A stretch of 64,000 nucleotides of DNA from Pseudomonas coleopterorum (lineage in GTDB: Bacteria > Pseudomonadota > Gammaproteobacteria > Pseudomonadales > Pseudomonadaceae). The notes beneath the pieces were generated by a model. The model worked only from the letters and a program-made list of their open reading frames with translations, was not told where the DNA came from and made no database searches. The translations under genes were made by a program, and so were the position numbers. Positions 1 through 10,982 of the stretch are shown piece after piece (position 1 is the first letter of the stretch; every line of letters begins with the position of its first letter). The stretch spans positions 310,001 to 374,000 of the forward strand of contig NZ_FNTZ01000001.1 of NCBI RefSeq assembly GCF_900105555.1. Reading direction: 5' to 3'.

Positions 1-2012
1 TTTTTGATCACGTCCTCGAGCATGCTGGTGAGGATGAACGCAGTGCGCCCGTCGATGACGCGCTCGGCGATCACCGGTGCCGGTGGCGCGCCTGGAGTCA
101 GGGTCGCATCGACGCCGATCGGTGCCGGTTCCGGCGCAGGCGTGCCTGGCGCGGGCTGGGGCGACGCGGCCGCGACTTCGTCAGCCGGTACGGTCGGCGG
201 ATTGGCGCGGAACAGGGTTTCACCGTTGCGGCTGTCGATCCGCTCGATCAGGTAGGGCGACACCTTGTAGCCGCCGTTGGCGAACACGCTCCAGCCGGTG
301 GCGATTTCCATCGGTGTCAGCGTCGCAGTGCCCAGCGCCAGCGACAGATTGCGCGGCAGGTCCTGCTTGTTGAAGCCGAACTTGCTGATGTAGTCGATGG
401 TGCTGTCCACGCCCAGGCTCTGCAGAACCCGGATGGACACCAGGTTGCGCGACTTGTACAACGCTTCGCGCAGGCGGATGGGGCCCAGGAAAGTGTTGGT
501 GTCGTTCTTCGGTCGCCAGACCTTGTCCACCGATTCGTCGACGAAGACGATGGGCGCATCGTTGACCAGGCTGGCGGGCGTGTAGCCCTTGTCCAGTGCG
601 GCACTGTAGATGAACGGCTTGAAGCTCGAACCAGGCTGGCGCTTGGCCTGCATGGCGCGGTTGTAGTTGCTCTGCTCGAACGAGAAGCCGCCGACCAGGG
701 CGCGGATGGCACCGGTACGCGGGTCCAGCGAGACCAGCGCGCTCTGCACGGTCGGTACCTGGCTGAACTTCAAGGTGCCATCGTCTTGACGCTGCACGCG
801 GATCAAGTCCCCGACCTGCGCGACGTCCGCAGGCTGGGTCGGCATGCGTCCGACGCTGTTGGTGTTCATGAACGGGCGCGCCCATTTCATGCTGTCCCAG
901 GCGATCGATTCCTGCTTGTCGTCACGGGTGAGCACGACGATCCCGGTCTTGTCGACCTTGGTCACGATGGCCGGCTCCAGGCCGTTGAGTGGACGCTGGC
1001 GGGTCAGTTCGACCGCCCACTCGCGTGGCGTCTTGCCCGGCAGGCGCGCTTCGGGTCCACGATAGCCGTGGCGCTGATCGTAGGCGATCAGCCCGGCACT
1101 GATGGCGTGGTTGGCGTCTTCCTGCAGGTTGCTGGGCACCGTGGTGGTGACGTTGAAACCCTGGGTGTAGGCGTCGCTGCCGTAGCGCCCGACCATCTCG
1201 GCGCGGGCCATCTCGGCGATCCACGGCGCGCTGACTTCCGGCGTGGGCACGTGGTAGCTGGCGTTGAGTGGCTCGTTGATGGCGGCGTTGTAGCTGGCTT
1301 CGTCGATCTTGCCCAGGCGGAACATGCGCCCCAGGATCCAGTCGCGACGCTCCTTGCTGCGCACCGGATTGGCCAGCGGGTTGAAGCGCGATGGCGCCTT
1401 GGGCAGGCCGGCGATCATCGCCATCTGCGCCAGGCTGACGTCGCGAATCGACTTGCCGTAGTACACCTGTGCAGCGGCTTCGATACCGTAGGCCCGGTTG
1501 CCCAGGTAGATCTTGTTTACATACAGCTCGAGGATCTCGTCCTTGGTAAGTTGGCGCTCGATTTGCAAGGCAAGAAGGATTTCAGTGATTTTGCGGGAAA
1601 AACTGCGTTCGGACGTCAAGAAATAGTTCTTGGCGACCTGCATGGTGATGGTACTGCCGCCGGTCTGGATATGACCGCTGCGCACCAGCTGCGAGGCGGC
1701 GCGCATCAGGCTGCTGGGGTCGACGCCGTAATGGTTTTCGAAATTGTCGTCCTCGGCGGACAACAGGGCTTGGATGAAATGTGGCGGAATCTCGGCGAAC
1801 TTGATCGGCGAGCGGCGCATCTCGCCGAACTCGGCGATCAGTTTTCCGTCGCTGCTGAACACCCGCAGGGGGATCTGCAGCTCTACGCTGCGCAGGGCGT
1901 CGACAGACGGCAGGCTGGGGCTAAGATACAGAAATGCCCCACTGAGCACGAGCAACAGCCCGCAGAACACGGCGAGGAAAGACCACCAGAAAAACTTCAG
2001 CAGGCGTATCAA
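1..2012 (-). CDS. ponA: Penicillin-binding protein 1A, 3'-truncated by the window edge
   Basis: Bifunctional peptidoglycan glycosyltransferase/transpeptidase (class A PBP) anchored in the inner membrane. About 670 N-terminal residues are present; the family is usually a little over 800. A short cytoplasmic start and one membrane helix (about residues 5-30, LLKFFWWS onward) precede the glycosyltransferase domain, which shows EDDNFENHYG and GGSTITMQVAKN. The transpeptidase domain has the catalytic SxxK in GSSFKP near residue 460 and an SRN triad. The KTG motif would lie beyond the window. The start is a TTG at 2012: an in-frame stop lies a few codons upstream and there is no ATG in between, and the resulting MIRLLKFFWWS is, as I recall it, the usual Pseudomonas N-terminus. 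It is divergent from pilM, the usual Pseudomonas arrangement. Confidence 0.93.
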   Translation of the reverse strand, partial: MIRLLKFFWWSFLAVFCGLLLVLSGAFLYLSPSLPSVDALRSVELQIPLRVFSSDGKLIAEFGEMRRSPIKFAEIPPHFIQALLSAEDDNFENHYGVDPSSLMRAASQLVRSGHIQTGGSTITMQVAKNYFLTSERSFSRKITEILLALQIERQLTKDEILELYVNKIYLGNRAYGIEAAAQVYYGKSIRDVSLAQMAMIAGLPKAPSRFNPLANPVRSKERRDWILGRMFRLGKIDEASYNAAINEPLNASYHVPTPEVSAPWIAEMARAEMVGRYGSDAYTQGFNVTTTVPSNLQEDANHAISAGLIAYDQRHGYRGPEARLPGKTPREWAVELTRQRPLNGLEPAIVTKVDKTGIVVLTRDDKQESIAWDSMKWARPFMNTNSVGRMPTQPADVAQVGDLIRVQRQDDGTLKFSQVPTVQSALVSLDPRTGAIRALVGGFSFEQSNYNRAMQAKRQPGSSFKPFIYSAALDKGYTPASLVNDAPIVFVDESVDKVWRPKNDTNTFLGPIRLREALYKSRNLVSIRVLQSLGVDSTIDYISKFGFNKQDLPRNLSLALGTATLTPMEIATGWSVFANGGYKVSPYLIERIDSRNGETLFRANPPTVPADEVAAASPQPAPGTPAPEPAPIGVDATLTPGAPPAPVIAERVIDGRTAFILTSMLEDVIK

Positions 2013-3257
<1,245 letters not shown>

Positions 3258-3827
3258 ATGGCAAGGATCAACCTGCTGCCGTGGCGCGAGCAGCTGCGTG
3301 AAGAGCGCAAGCGACACTTTCTGATGGCCATGGCCGGTGTAGTGGTAGGCGCCATCGCGATCATCTTTCTGGCAGACCGATTCATCGGCAATGCCATCGA
3401 CATCCAGACGGCGCGCAATGCCCACCTGCAGTCCGAGATCGTCCTGCTCGACCAGCGCATCAAGTCGATCAGCGAGCTCAAGGCGCGGCGCAAGCAGTTG
3501 CTCGAACGCATGAAGACCATCCAGGATCTGCAGGGCAACCGGCCGATCATCGGGCGCATCTTCGACCAGATGGCGCGCACGCTGCCCGACGGTGTGTACT
3601 TCACCGACGTGAAGATGACCGACAAGAACATCGCCATTGCCGGCGCTGCCGAAACGAACAATCGCGTGTCCGACCTGCTGCGCAACCTCGACGCCTCGCC
3701 CTGGCTGGAAGCCCCGACCCTCAACGAGGTCAAGGCCAACACCAGTGCCGACGTCAACGGCGCCAACAGTTTCCAGCTGACCGTGCGCCAGACGGCGCCG
3801 GTGCCTGCCGATGGGGACGACAAATGA
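3258..3827 (+). CDS. pilN: Type IV pilus inner-membrane protein PilN
   Basis: Bitopic inner-membrane protein of the pilus alignment complex. The cytoplasmic N-terminus MARINLLPWRE carries the INLLPWR motif that docks in PilM. One membrane helix follows (about residues 22-42, FLMAMAGVVVGAIAIIFLA). The periplasmic part has a coiled-coil stretch (SEIVLLDQRIKSISELKARRK region) and then a ferredoxin-like domain that pairs with PilO. The 189 residues match the family. Translation is coupled to pilM (no gap) and to pilO (ATGA overlap). Confidence 0.95.
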   Translation: MARINLLPWREQLREERKRHFLMAMAGVVVGAIAIIFLADRFIGNAIDIQTARNAHLQSEIVLLDQRIKSISELKARRKQLLERMKTIQDLQGNRPIIGRIFDQMARTLPDGVYFTDVKMTDKNIAIAGAAETNNRVSDLLRNLDASPWLEAPTLNEVKANTSADVNGANSFQLTVRQTAPVPADGDDK

Positions 3828-4483
3828 ACCCGTCGAGCTGGATGGAAAGCCTGCGCAAGGTCGAGCTCAGCGAGCTGGACCTCAACAACATCGGTTCCTG
3901 GCCCACCGCCGTCAAGGTGATCGCCGGCGTGCTGCTCATGGCACTGATTCTGGGCCTGGGCTACAACTTTCACATTTCCGACCTTGAAGCGCAGTTGCAG
4001 CAGCAGGCCGACCAGGAGGCTACGCTCAAGGAGCAGTTCTCCACCAAGGCTTTCCAGGCGGCGAACCTGGAGACCTACACCGAACAGATGAAAGAGATGG
4101 AAACCTCGTTCGGTGCCATGCTGCGACAGTTGCCCAGCGACACCGAGGTACCGGGCCTGCTCGAAGACATCACCCGCACCGGTCTGGGCTCGGGGCTGGA
4201 GTTCGAGGAAATAAAACTGTTGCCTGAAGTGACCCAGCAGTTTTATATCGAGCTGCCGATACAGATCAGCGTGACCGGCACCTACCATGACCTGGCCACT
4301 TTCGTCAGCGGTGTGGCCAGCCTGCCGCGGATCGTCACCCTTCACGATTTCGAAGTGAAGCCGGTCGATCCCAAGGCCAGCAACAGCCAGCTGCGCATGA
4401 GCATCCTGGCCAAGACCTACCGTTACAATGACCAAGGCCTGCCTGGGACGAATGCGGTACCGGCACAGGGGCAAGCGAAATGA
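3824..4483 (+). CDS. pilO: Type IV pilus inner-membrane protein PilO
   Basis: Heterodimer partner of PilN in the periplasmic alignment complex that joins the inner-membrane platform to the PilQ secretin through PilP. The 219 residues have a cytoplasmic tail of about 25 residues, one membrane helix (VKVIAGVLLMALILGLGYNF), a coiled coil (LEAQLQQQADQEATLKEQF) and a C-terminal ferredoxin-like domain. It overlaps pilN by four bases and pilP by four bases, so the three are probably translationally coupled. Confidence 0.95.
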   Translation: MNPSSWMESLRKVELSELDLNNIGSWPTAVKVIAGVLLMALILGLGYNFHISDLEAQLQQQADQEATLKEQFSTKAFQAANLETYTEQMKEMETSFGAMLRQLPSDTEVPGLLEDITRTGLGSGLEFEEIKLLPEVTQQFYIELPIQISVTGTYHDLATFVSGVASLPRIVTLHDFEVKPVDPKASNSQLRMSILAKTYRYNDQGLPGTNAVPAQGQAK

Positions 4484-5007
4484 GGGCGGTTTTCGTGGCA
4501 GGTCTGGCGCTGTGCACGCTGGTGCTGGCCGGTTGTGGTGGCGGTGGCGATTTCGCCGACCTGGATGCATTCATGGCCGAGGTCAAGGCGCGGCCCAAGG
4601 GCAAGATCGAACCGATACCGCGCTTTGCGCCCTATCAGGCGTTCAGCTACGAGGCTGCGTCGCTGCGCAGCCCGTTCCAGCCACCGATCAAGATCGAACT
4701 GGTGAACAGGCAGAAGGGGTCCAGGCTCATCAAGCCGGACACGACGCGGGTCAAGCAATTCCTGGAGGGTTTCAACATCGAGGAATTCGAAATGGTCGGT
4801 ACGCTGGGCAATGCCGGCAGACGCTACGCCCTGATGCGTGGTGCCGGTGGCGTGCATCGACTGAAGGTGGGCGATTACCTGGGTCGCAACGACGGGCGGA
4901 TCATCGCCATCAGCGATGCCCAGGTCGATGTCATTGAAATCGTTCCCGATGGGGATGGTGGTTGGTTGGAGCGGCCTCGCACCATCCCGCTCAAAGAGCG
5001 CTCGTAA
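4480..5007 (+). CDS. pilP: Type IV pilus assembly lipoprotein PilP
   Basis: Inner-membrane lipoprotein that bridges PilN/PilO to the N0 domain of the PilQ secretin. The signal peptide ends in a lipobox, LVLAGC, with the acylated cysteine near residue 19. A flexible stretch follows, then the PilP beta-sandwich (about residues 90-165, including FEMVGTLG and HRLKVGDYLGRNDGRI). At 175 residues it has the expected length. It overlaps pilO by four bases, with a 35-base gap to pilQ. Confidence 0.95.
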   Translation: MRAVFVAGLALCTLVLAGCGGGGDFADLDAFMAEVKARPKGKIEPIPRFAPYQAFSYEAASLRSPFQPPIKIELVNRQKGSRLIKPDTTRVKQFLEGFNIEEFEMVGTLGNAGRRYALMRGAGGVHRLKVGDYLGRNDGRIIAISDAQVDVIEIVPDGDGGWLERPRTIPLKERS

Positions 5008-5042
5008 AGGGCTGGGTCAAGCATGTCTAGTGGAACTCGAAA

Positions 5043-7169
5043 ATGAACAGGATTCTCTCAGCCTTCGGTATTTCGCTAGGGATAGCGATGCTTTCACCGA
5101 TTGTCATGGCCGCGAACTTGAAGACGCTCGACGTTGCTTCCCTGCCCGGTGATCGTGTCGAGCTCAAGCTCTCGTTCGACGGTCCGGTCACGGCACCGCG
5201 CGGCTACACCACCGAGCAACCGGCGCGCATCGCCCTCGACTTGCCCGGTGTGACCAGCCAACTGGGCGCGCGCAGCCGAGACCTGGGTGTGGGCAACGCT
5301 CGCAGCGTGGTCGTGGTCGAGGCCACCGACCGTACGCGGGTCATCGTCAACCTGACCAAGTTGGCGCCTTACAGCACCCGTGTGCAGGGCAACGATCTGT
5401 TCGTGCTGGTGGGCGAGGGCGCCGCTGCGCTGCAGGGCACGTCGCTGCCGGCCCCAACGTCTACGCCGACCACGCCCCGTCCCGTGTCGCGACCTGCGGC
5501 GGTGTCTTCGCCGGCGCCGGCGACCTCGCGAGCGGCGGTGCCGGCCGGACGCGCCATTCGCAACGTCGATTTCCAGCGCGGCGAGCTGGGCGAAGGCAAT
5601 GTGATCATCGATCTCAGTGACCCGACCATCAGCCCCGACATTCAAGAGCAGGGCGGCAAGATCCTCCTCAACTTCGCCCGCACGCAACTGCCCGAGGCGT
5701 TGCGTGTGCGCCTGGACGTCAAGGATTTCGCCACCCCGGTGCAGTTCGTCAATTCCTCGGCCAGCGCCAATGGCGCGACCGTGTCCATCGAACCCAGCGG
5801 CACCTTCGACTACTCCTCGTACCAGACCGAAAACCGGCTGACCATCAGCGTGCGACCGCTGACCAACGAGGACGTGGCGCGGCGCAACGTCGAGCGCAAC
5901 GTCTATACCGGCGAGAAGCTGTCGCTGAATTTCCAGGACATCGATGTGCGCTCGGTGCTGCAATTGATCGCCGACTTCACCAACCTCAACCTGGTGGCCA
6001 GCGACACCGTGCAGGGCGGCATCACCCTGCGCCTGCAGAACGTGCCATGGGACCAGGCGCTGGACCTGGTGCTCAAGACCAAGGGCCTGGACAAGCGCAA
6101 GGTCGGCAACGTGTTGCTGGTGGCGCCGGCCGACGAGATCGCTGCCCGCGAGCGCCAGGAACTGGAGTCGCAACGGCAGATCCAGGAACTCGCGCCGCTG
6201 CGCCGTGAGCTGATGCAGGTCAACTACGCCAAGGCCGCCGACATCGCCAAGCTGTTCCAGTCGGTAACCCGCGGTGAAAACGTCGAGACCGAGCGCGGCT
6301 CGATCACGGTCGACGAACGCACCAACAACATCATTGCCTACCAGACCCAGGACCGCCTCGACGAACTGCGCCGCATCGTTACCCAACTGGACATCCCCGT
6401 ACGGCAGGTGATGATCGAAGCCCGCATCGTCGAGGCCAACGTCGGCTACGACAAGGCGCTGGGTGTGCGCTGGGGCGGCTCGACCAACCTGCGCGGCAAG
6501 CACAACTGGACTGCCTACGGCCTGGACAACAACGGCGACGAAGCCGGCAACACCGGCGCCGACGTCGGTAGCAACACGCCCTTTATCGATCTGGGCGCCG
6601 CCGATGCGACCTCCGGCATCGGCCTGGGCTTCGTGACCAACAACGTCCTGCTGGACCTCGAACTCAGCGCCATGGAGAGCACCGGCAACGGCGAGATCGT
6701 CTCGCAGCCCAAGGTGGTGACCTCCGACAAGGAAACCGCGAAGATCCTCAAGGGCACCGAGGTGCCGTATCAGGAAGCCAGTTCCAGCGGTGCCACAACG
6801 GTATCGTTCAAGGAGGCTTCGCTCTCGCTCGAAGTGACGCCGCAGATCACCCCGGACAGCCGCATCATCATGGAAGTGAAGGTCACCAAGGATGAGCCCG
6901 ACTACCTGAACGCCGTACTGGGCGTGCCGCCTATCAGCAAGAACGAAGTCAACGCCAAGGTGCTGGTCAACGACGGCGAAACCATCGTCATTGGCGGGGT
7001 TTTCTCCAACACGCAAAGTAAAACCGTGGACAAGGTGCCCTTTTTGGGCGACGTGCCGTATGTTGGGCGCCTTTTCCGTCGGGATGTCGTGTCGGAAGCC
7101 AAATCCGAGCTGCTGGTATTCTTGACACCGCGTATCATGAATAACCAGGCGATTGCTGTGAGTCGTTGA
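5043..7169 (+). CDS. pilQ: Type IV pilus secretin PilQ
   Basis: Outer-membrane secretin through which the pilus is extruded. The 708 residues have a signal peptide ([16 protein letters not shown]...MAA), two N-terminal AMIN domains that bind peptidoglycan (about residues 25-130 and 175-280) joined by a Pro/Ala/Ser/Thr-rich linker (about 135-170), then an STN/N0 domain ([20 protein letters not shown]), an N1 domain, and the C-terminal secretin domain with [14 protein letters not shown] and [10 protein letters not shown]. It is the last gene of pilMNOPQ, and aroK starts four bases after its stop. Confidence 0.96.
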   Translation: MNRILSAFGISLGIAMLSPIVMAANLKTLDVASLPGDRVELKLSFDGPVTAPRGYTTEQPARIALDLPGVTSQLGARSRDLGVGNARSVVVVEATDRTRVIVNLTKLAPYSTRVQGNDLFVLVGEGAAALQGTSLPAPTSTPTTPRPVSRPAAVSSPAPATSRAAVPAGRAIRNVDFQRGELGEGNVIIDLSDPTISPDIQEQGGKILLNFARTQLPEALRVRLDVKDFATPVQFVNSSASANGATVSIEPSGTFDYSSYQTENRLTISVRPLTNEDVARRNVERNVYTGEKLSLNFQDIDVRSVLQLIADFTNLNLVASDTVQGGITLRLQNVPWDQALDLVLKTKGLDKRKVGNVLLVAPADEIAARERQELESQRQIQELAPLRRELMQVNYAKAADIAKLFQSVTRGENVETERGSITVDERTNNIIAYQTQDRLDELRRIVTQLDIPVRQVMIEARIVEANVGYDKALGVRWGGSTNLRGKHNWTAYGLDNNGDEAGNTGADVGSNTPFIDLGAADATSGIGLGFVTNNVLLDLELSAMESTGNGEIVSQPKVVTSDKETAKILKGTEVPYQEASSSGATTVSFKEASLSLEVTPQITPDSRIIMEVKVTKDEPDYLNAVLGVPPISKNEVNAKVLVNDGETIVIGGVFSNTQSKTVDKVPFLGDVPYVGRLFRRDVVSEAKSELLVFLTPRIMNNQAIAVSR

Positions 7170-7173
7170 TTCT

Positions 7174-7692
7174 GTGCGAAATTTGATACTTGTTGGGCCA
7201 ATGGGTGCAGGCAAGAGCACCATTGGCCGTCTGCTGGCCAAAGAGCTTCGGTTGCCGTTCAAGGATTCCGACAAGGAAATCGAGACCCGTACCGGGGCGA
7301 ATATCCCGTGGATCTTCGACCAGGAAGGCGAGGTCGGCTTTCGCGATCGCGAGCAGGCCATGCTGGCCGAGCTGTGCGAATTCGACGGTCTGGTGCTGGC
7401 CACCGGCGGCGGCGCCGTCATGCGCGACGCCAATCGCCAGGCACTGCACGCCGGTGGGCGCGTGGTGTACCTGCACGCCTCGGTGGAGCAACAGGTGGGC
7501 CGCACGGCGCGTGATCGCAATCGGCCGCTATTGCGTACCGCCAATCCAGAGGCCACGCTGCGGGCCCTGCTGGCGGTGCGCGATCCGCTGTACCGCGAGA
7601 TCGCCGATCTGGTGGTGCAGACCGACGAGCGTCCGCCGCGCATGGTGGTGCTCGATATCCTCGAACGTCTGCAACGCCTGCCGCCGCGCTGA
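7174..7692 (+). CDS. aroK: Shikimate kinase
   Basis: Phosphorylates shikimate at the 3-hydroxyl with ATP, the fifth step of chorismate synthesis. The P-loop GPMGAGKST is at residues 8-16, a DSDKEIE shikimate-binding motif follows, and GGGAV and RDRNRPLL (lid and arginine) are present. Its 172 residues are typical. The GTG start at 7174 lies four bases after pilQ; later start codons would cut into the P-loop region. It is the first gene of the aroKB pair and is probably transcribed from upstream pil promoters as well as its own. Confidence 0.96.
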   Translation: MRNLILVGPMGAGKSTIGRLLAKELRLPFKDSDKEIETRTGANIPWIFDQEGEVGFRDREQAMLAELCEFDGLVLATGGGAVMRDANRQALHAGGRVVYLHASVEQQVGRTARDRNRPLLRTANPEATLRALLAVRDPLYREIADLVVQTDERPPRMVVLDILERLQRLPPR

Positions 7693-7790
7693 GGCGCGTG
7701 TAGCCGAGGGTGTTCGCAGCGCTTGCAGGGCCGTTTGGCGCTAACGTGATTTCATGGAAGCTGTTTTCAGAAAAACAAGAGTGGGGACAG

Positions 7791-8894
7791 ATGCAGACAC
7801 TCAAGGTTGACCTCGGCGAGCGCAGCTATCCGATCTACATCGGCGAAGGGTTGCTCGATCAAGCCTCATTGCTGGCCCCGCACATTGCCGGGCGAAAGGT
7901 GGCGGTCGTCTCCAACGCCACGGTGGCGCCGCTCTACCTGGATCGCCTGACCCAGACCCTGGGTGCCTACTCGGTGGTGCCCGTGGTGCTGCCAGACGGC
8001 GAAGCCTTCAAGAACTGGGAAACCCTGCAGACCATTTTCGATGCCATGCTCACCGCACGGCTGGATCGACGCGTCACGGTCATTGCCCTGGGCGGCGGGG
8101 TCATCGGCGACATGGCCGGGTTCGCCGCCGCCTGCTATCAGCGCGGCGTCGATTTCATCCAGGTGCCGACCACGCTGCTGTCCCAGGTCGACTCGTCGGT
8201 GGGCGGCAAGACCGGCATCAACCATCCGCTGGGCAAGAACATGGTCGGTGCGTTCTATCAGCCGCAGGCGGTCCTGATCGACACCACGACCCTGGCCACG
8301 CTGCCGCCGCGCGAGCTGTCGGCGGGTCTGGCCGAGGTGATCAAGTACGGTTTCATCTGCGACGAGCCGTTCCTGGGCTGGCTGGAAGAACACGTCGATG
8401 CCCTCAGGGCGCTCGACCAGGCCGCCCTCACGGTGGCCATCGCTCGCTCCTGCGAAGCCAAGGCCCGCGTGGTCGGGGCGGACGAACGCGAGTCGGGTGT
8501 GCGGGCTACACTGAACCTGGGGCATACTTTCGGCCACGCCATCGAGACCCATATGGGGTATGGTGTGTGGCTTCACGGTGAAGCCGTGGGGGCCGGTACG
8601 GTGATGGCGCTGGAGATGTCCATGCGCCTGGGCTGGATCACCCAGGCCGAGCGGGACCGCGGCATTCGTCTGCTGCAGCGCGCCGGTTTGCCGGTGGTGC
8701 CGCCAGCGGCAATGACGCCGGCCGATTTCCTCGAGCACATGGCGATCGACAAGAAAGTGCTGGATGGCAGTCTGCGCCTGGTGCTGCTGCGCAGCCTGGG
8801 CGAAGCGGTGATCACCGCCGACTACCCGCATGATGTGCTTCAGGCGACCCTGGAAGCGGATTACCGCGCCATCGTCGCCGGGCTGGAAGCCTGA
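7791..8894 (+). CDS. aroB: 3-dehydroquinate synthase
   Basis: NAD- and Zn/Co-dependent cyclisation of DAHP to 3-dehydroquinate, the second step of the shikimate pathway. The ATG at 7791 gives [20 protein letters not shown] and 367 residues, the family length. The open frame extends 81 bases upstream but that stretch is not conserved-looking, and GTGGGGACAG provides a ribosome binding site for the ATG. Visible motifs are the NAD-binding [13 protein letters not shown], the [17 protein letters not shown] substrate loop, and metal ligands in [20 protein letters not shown] and WLHGEAV. Confidence 0.96.
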   Translation: MQTLKVDLGERSYPIYIGEGLLDQASLLAPHIAGRKVAVVSNATVAPLYLDRLTQTLGAYSVVPVVLPDGEAFKNWETLQTIFDAMLTARLDRRVTVIALGGGVIGDMAGFAAACYQRGVDFIQVPTTLLSQVDSSVGGKTGINHPLGKNMVGAFYQPQAVLIDTTTLATLPPRELSAGLAEVIKYGFICDEPFLGWLEEHVDALRALDQAALTVAIARSCEAKARVVGADERESGVRATLNLGHTFGHAIETHMGYGVWLHGEAVGAGTVMALEMSMRLGWITQAERDRGIRLLQRAGLPVVPPAAMTPADFLEHMAIDKKVLDGSLRLVLLRSLGEAVITADYPHDVLQATLEADYRAIVAGLEA

Positions 8895-9008
8895 TTGTGA
8901 AGGCGCTCGCCGCCCGCTCCGCTCCCACAGGTGTTGAGCCCGGCGTATTCCAGCAGGACGTGTTTCCAGCAACCCATCAACGATTCACCTTTGTTCTACG
9001 AGAGTTCG
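8895..9008. other. aroB-damX spacer with a half REP element
   Basis: The 114-base spacer carries a degenerate REP-like half (CCGCTCCCACAGG near 8920-8933) and no clear promoter or terminator. A weak purine-rich GAGAG precedes the next start. Confidence 0.35.
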
Positions 9009-10589
9009 ATGACAAGTCTGCATGCCGATGAGGCCTTTCTCGGCCACTACCAATTGGATCATGACCCCTTCGCCGCAAGGGTGCCTGGCTTCAAATTCTT
9101 CCCGGCCCAGCGCAAGCCGGTGCTGGGGCAATTGCACCATCTGGCGCGCTACAGCCAGCTGTTGCTGGTAGTCACCGGTCCGCACGGCAGTGGCAAGACG
9201 CTCCTGCGCCAGGCCCTGGTCGCCAGTACCAACAAGCAGTCGGTGCAAAGCATCGTGGTCTCGGCGCGTGGTGCCGGCGATGCCGCGAGCGTGCTGACCC
9301 AGGTCGCCCAGTCGCTCAACCTCAATACCCTGGAAGTGCCGGCCATGTTGGCGCAGATCGTCCAGCTGGGGCTCACCGGGCAGGAAGTCTACCTGCTGGT
9401 GGACGACGCGGAACAACTCGACGAATCCGCACTCGAAGCCCTGCTGGCGTTGGCGGCGGGCACTGCGGACGGGCGCCCTCACGTGTTCCTGTTCGGCGAG
9501 CCTTCCTTGATCGCGGGCCTGGAGCAGTTCAGCGCCGGGCAGGAATTGTTCCACGTGATCGAGCTGCAACCGTACAGCCTCGAGGAAACCCGCGAATACC
9601 TGGCGCTGCGTCTGGAAGGTGCCGGGAAGGGTATCCAGTTGCTCACCAATGACCAGATTGCCGACATTCACGAGAACTCGGATGGTTGGCCAGGGGCCAT
9701 CAACCAGGTTGCTCGTGATACGTTGATCGAGGCCATGATCGCTAGCCGCTCGTCGGTGAAGCGTCCTGCTATGGGGTTTAAGATGCCTAAGAAACACGTA
9801 CTGGCGATTTCCGCCGTTGTCGTCGTCGCGGTGGCTGCCGCCTGGCTGATACCCAGCCGTGATGGCAAGGCGCCGAGCACCACCGAACAGGCCCAGTTGC
9901 CGATGGGCCAGGGGCAGCCAACTGCCGCCCAATCCAACAACGGCAATCCGTCGGTCGAATTCAATGGCAGCACCCAGTCGTTGCCGATGAACGGGCAACA
10001 GCCGGTCATGCGCGGCCCGCTGGCCGAATCCACCGGCATGGGCGATGGCGACGAAACCGGTGCTGCCGTGAACACTTCGCCACAGCCGCCGACCGTCACC
10101 ACCACCGCGCCACCTGCGGGCGTGCCTGCAGGTGCACCGGCTGCGGTTGCGCCAACGCCGACGCCTGCACCTGCACGCCAGGCGGCGCCGGTGGCGACCA
10201 CCAAGCCTGCACCTGTCACCGCCGCCAAACCCGCACCTGCGCCTGCACCGACCGTGGCCGCCAAGCCGGCCCCTGCCGCTGCTGCCGCCAAGCCTGCTGC
10301 CGGTGGCAGCTGGTACGCCGGTCAGTCGCCGAGCAACTACGTCGTGCAGATTCTGGGGACCAGCAACGAAGGCGCTGCACAGGCCTACGTCAAGGAGCAG
10401 GGTGGCGACTTCCGCTACTTCAAGAAAACCCTGCAAGGCAAGCCGCTGTACGTGATCACCTACGGCAGCTTCGCCAGCCGCGATGCAGCGGTTGCCGCCA
10501 TCAAGAACTTGCCAGCCAAGGTCCAGGCTGGTAAACCTTGGCCTCGCACTGTCGCCAGCGTCCAACAGGACCTCGCGACAGCTCGCTGA
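9009..10589 (+). CDS. DamX-like AAA ATPase with C-terminal SPOR domain
   Basis: Probable cell-division-associated membrane protein. The N-terminal AAA/ExeA-like ATPase domain has Walker A GPHGSGKT (about residues 57-64) and Walker B YLLVDDAEQLD. A single membrane helix follows (HVLAISAVVVVAVAAAWLIP, about residue 260), then about 160 residues of Gln/Asn-rich and then Pro/Ala/Lys-rich low-complexity linker, and a C-terminal SPOR domain (SNYVVQILGTSNEGAAQAYV...), which in this family binds septal peptidoglycan stripped of stem peptides. The ATG at 9009 (MTSLHADEAFLGHY) is preferred over an upstream in-frame ATG at 8931, because the intervening residues overlap a REP-like half element. The aroKB-damX order is as in other gammaproteobacteria. 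The symbol is left blank because the ATPase is more complete than in E. coli DamX. Confidence 0.87.
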   Translation: MTSLHADEAFLGHYQLDHDPFAARVPGFKFFPAQRKPVLGQLHHLARYSQLLLVVTGPHGSGKTLLRQALVASTNKQSVQSIVVSARGAGDAASVLTQVAQSLNLNTLEVPAMLAQIVQLGLTGQEVYLLVDDAEQLDESALEALLALAAGTADGRPHVFLFGEPSLIAGLEQFSAGQELFHVIELQPYSLEETREYLALRLEGAGKGIQLLTNDQIADIHENSDGWPGAINQVARDTLIEAMIASRSSVKRPAMGFKMPKKHVLAISAVVVVAVAAAWLIPSRDGKAPSTTEQAQLPMGQGQPTAAQSNNGNPSVEFNGSTQSLPMNGQQPVMRGPLAESTGMGDGDETGAAVNTSPQPPTVTTTAPPAGVPAGAPAAVAPTPTPAPARQAAPVATTKPAPVTAAKPAPAPAPTVAAKPAPAAAAAKPAAGGSWYAGQSPSNYVVQILGTSNEGAAQAYVKEQGGDFRYFKKTLQGKPLYVITYGSFASRDAAVAAIKNLPAKVQAGKPWPRTVASVQQDLATAR

Positions 10590-10644
10590 TTGTCGGGCGG
10601 CACCTATCCCCGCCGCCCCACCCTCCGGCGTCATCTGAATCCCG

Positions 10645-10672
10645 AGCCTGCTACGCATTGTGTAGCAGGCTT
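10645..10672 (+). terminator. Hairpin after the damX-like gene
   Basis: AGCCTGCTAC (10645-10654) pairs with GTAGCAGGCT (10662-10671) around a 7-base loop. It lacks a long T run (TTCGCC follows), so it may be a weak terminator or an mRNA-end stabiliser closing the pil-aro-damX transcription unit. Confidence 0.55.
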
Positions 10673-10982
10673 CGCCGTCCCTGTCCCACCGTTTGCCGTC
10701 GAAGGCTCAAGCACGGGCCTTGTAGACATGCGGGCTTGCGCTGTCGAGCTGCGGGATTCAGAATCCAGCCTAAGTCGCTATCACAATAGCTCGCTGGAAA
10801 ACGTTCACATTTGCGACAATTGAGTTATTGATTTCGTCGCTGAATTTGTGACCACCCGTTGCGCTGTGTACAATAACCTCCCTTTTGCCTCCGCAAAGCC
10901 GGCGTACGTTCGGCGCGCATGGTAACTAGTTGAATCGAAAAGAAATTGCCTCGAAAAGAGGCAGCCTGGTGAGAATGTGTCT
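10673..10982 (+). promoter_or_regulatory. gltBD promoter and leader
   Basis: A good sigma-70 promoter is visible: TTGTGA (10846-10851), a 17-base spacer, TACAAT (10869-10874). Transcription would start near 10881 and give a leader of about 100 bases before gltB. No riboswitch was recognised in the leader. The rest of the 310 bases shows no gene. Confidence 0.6.
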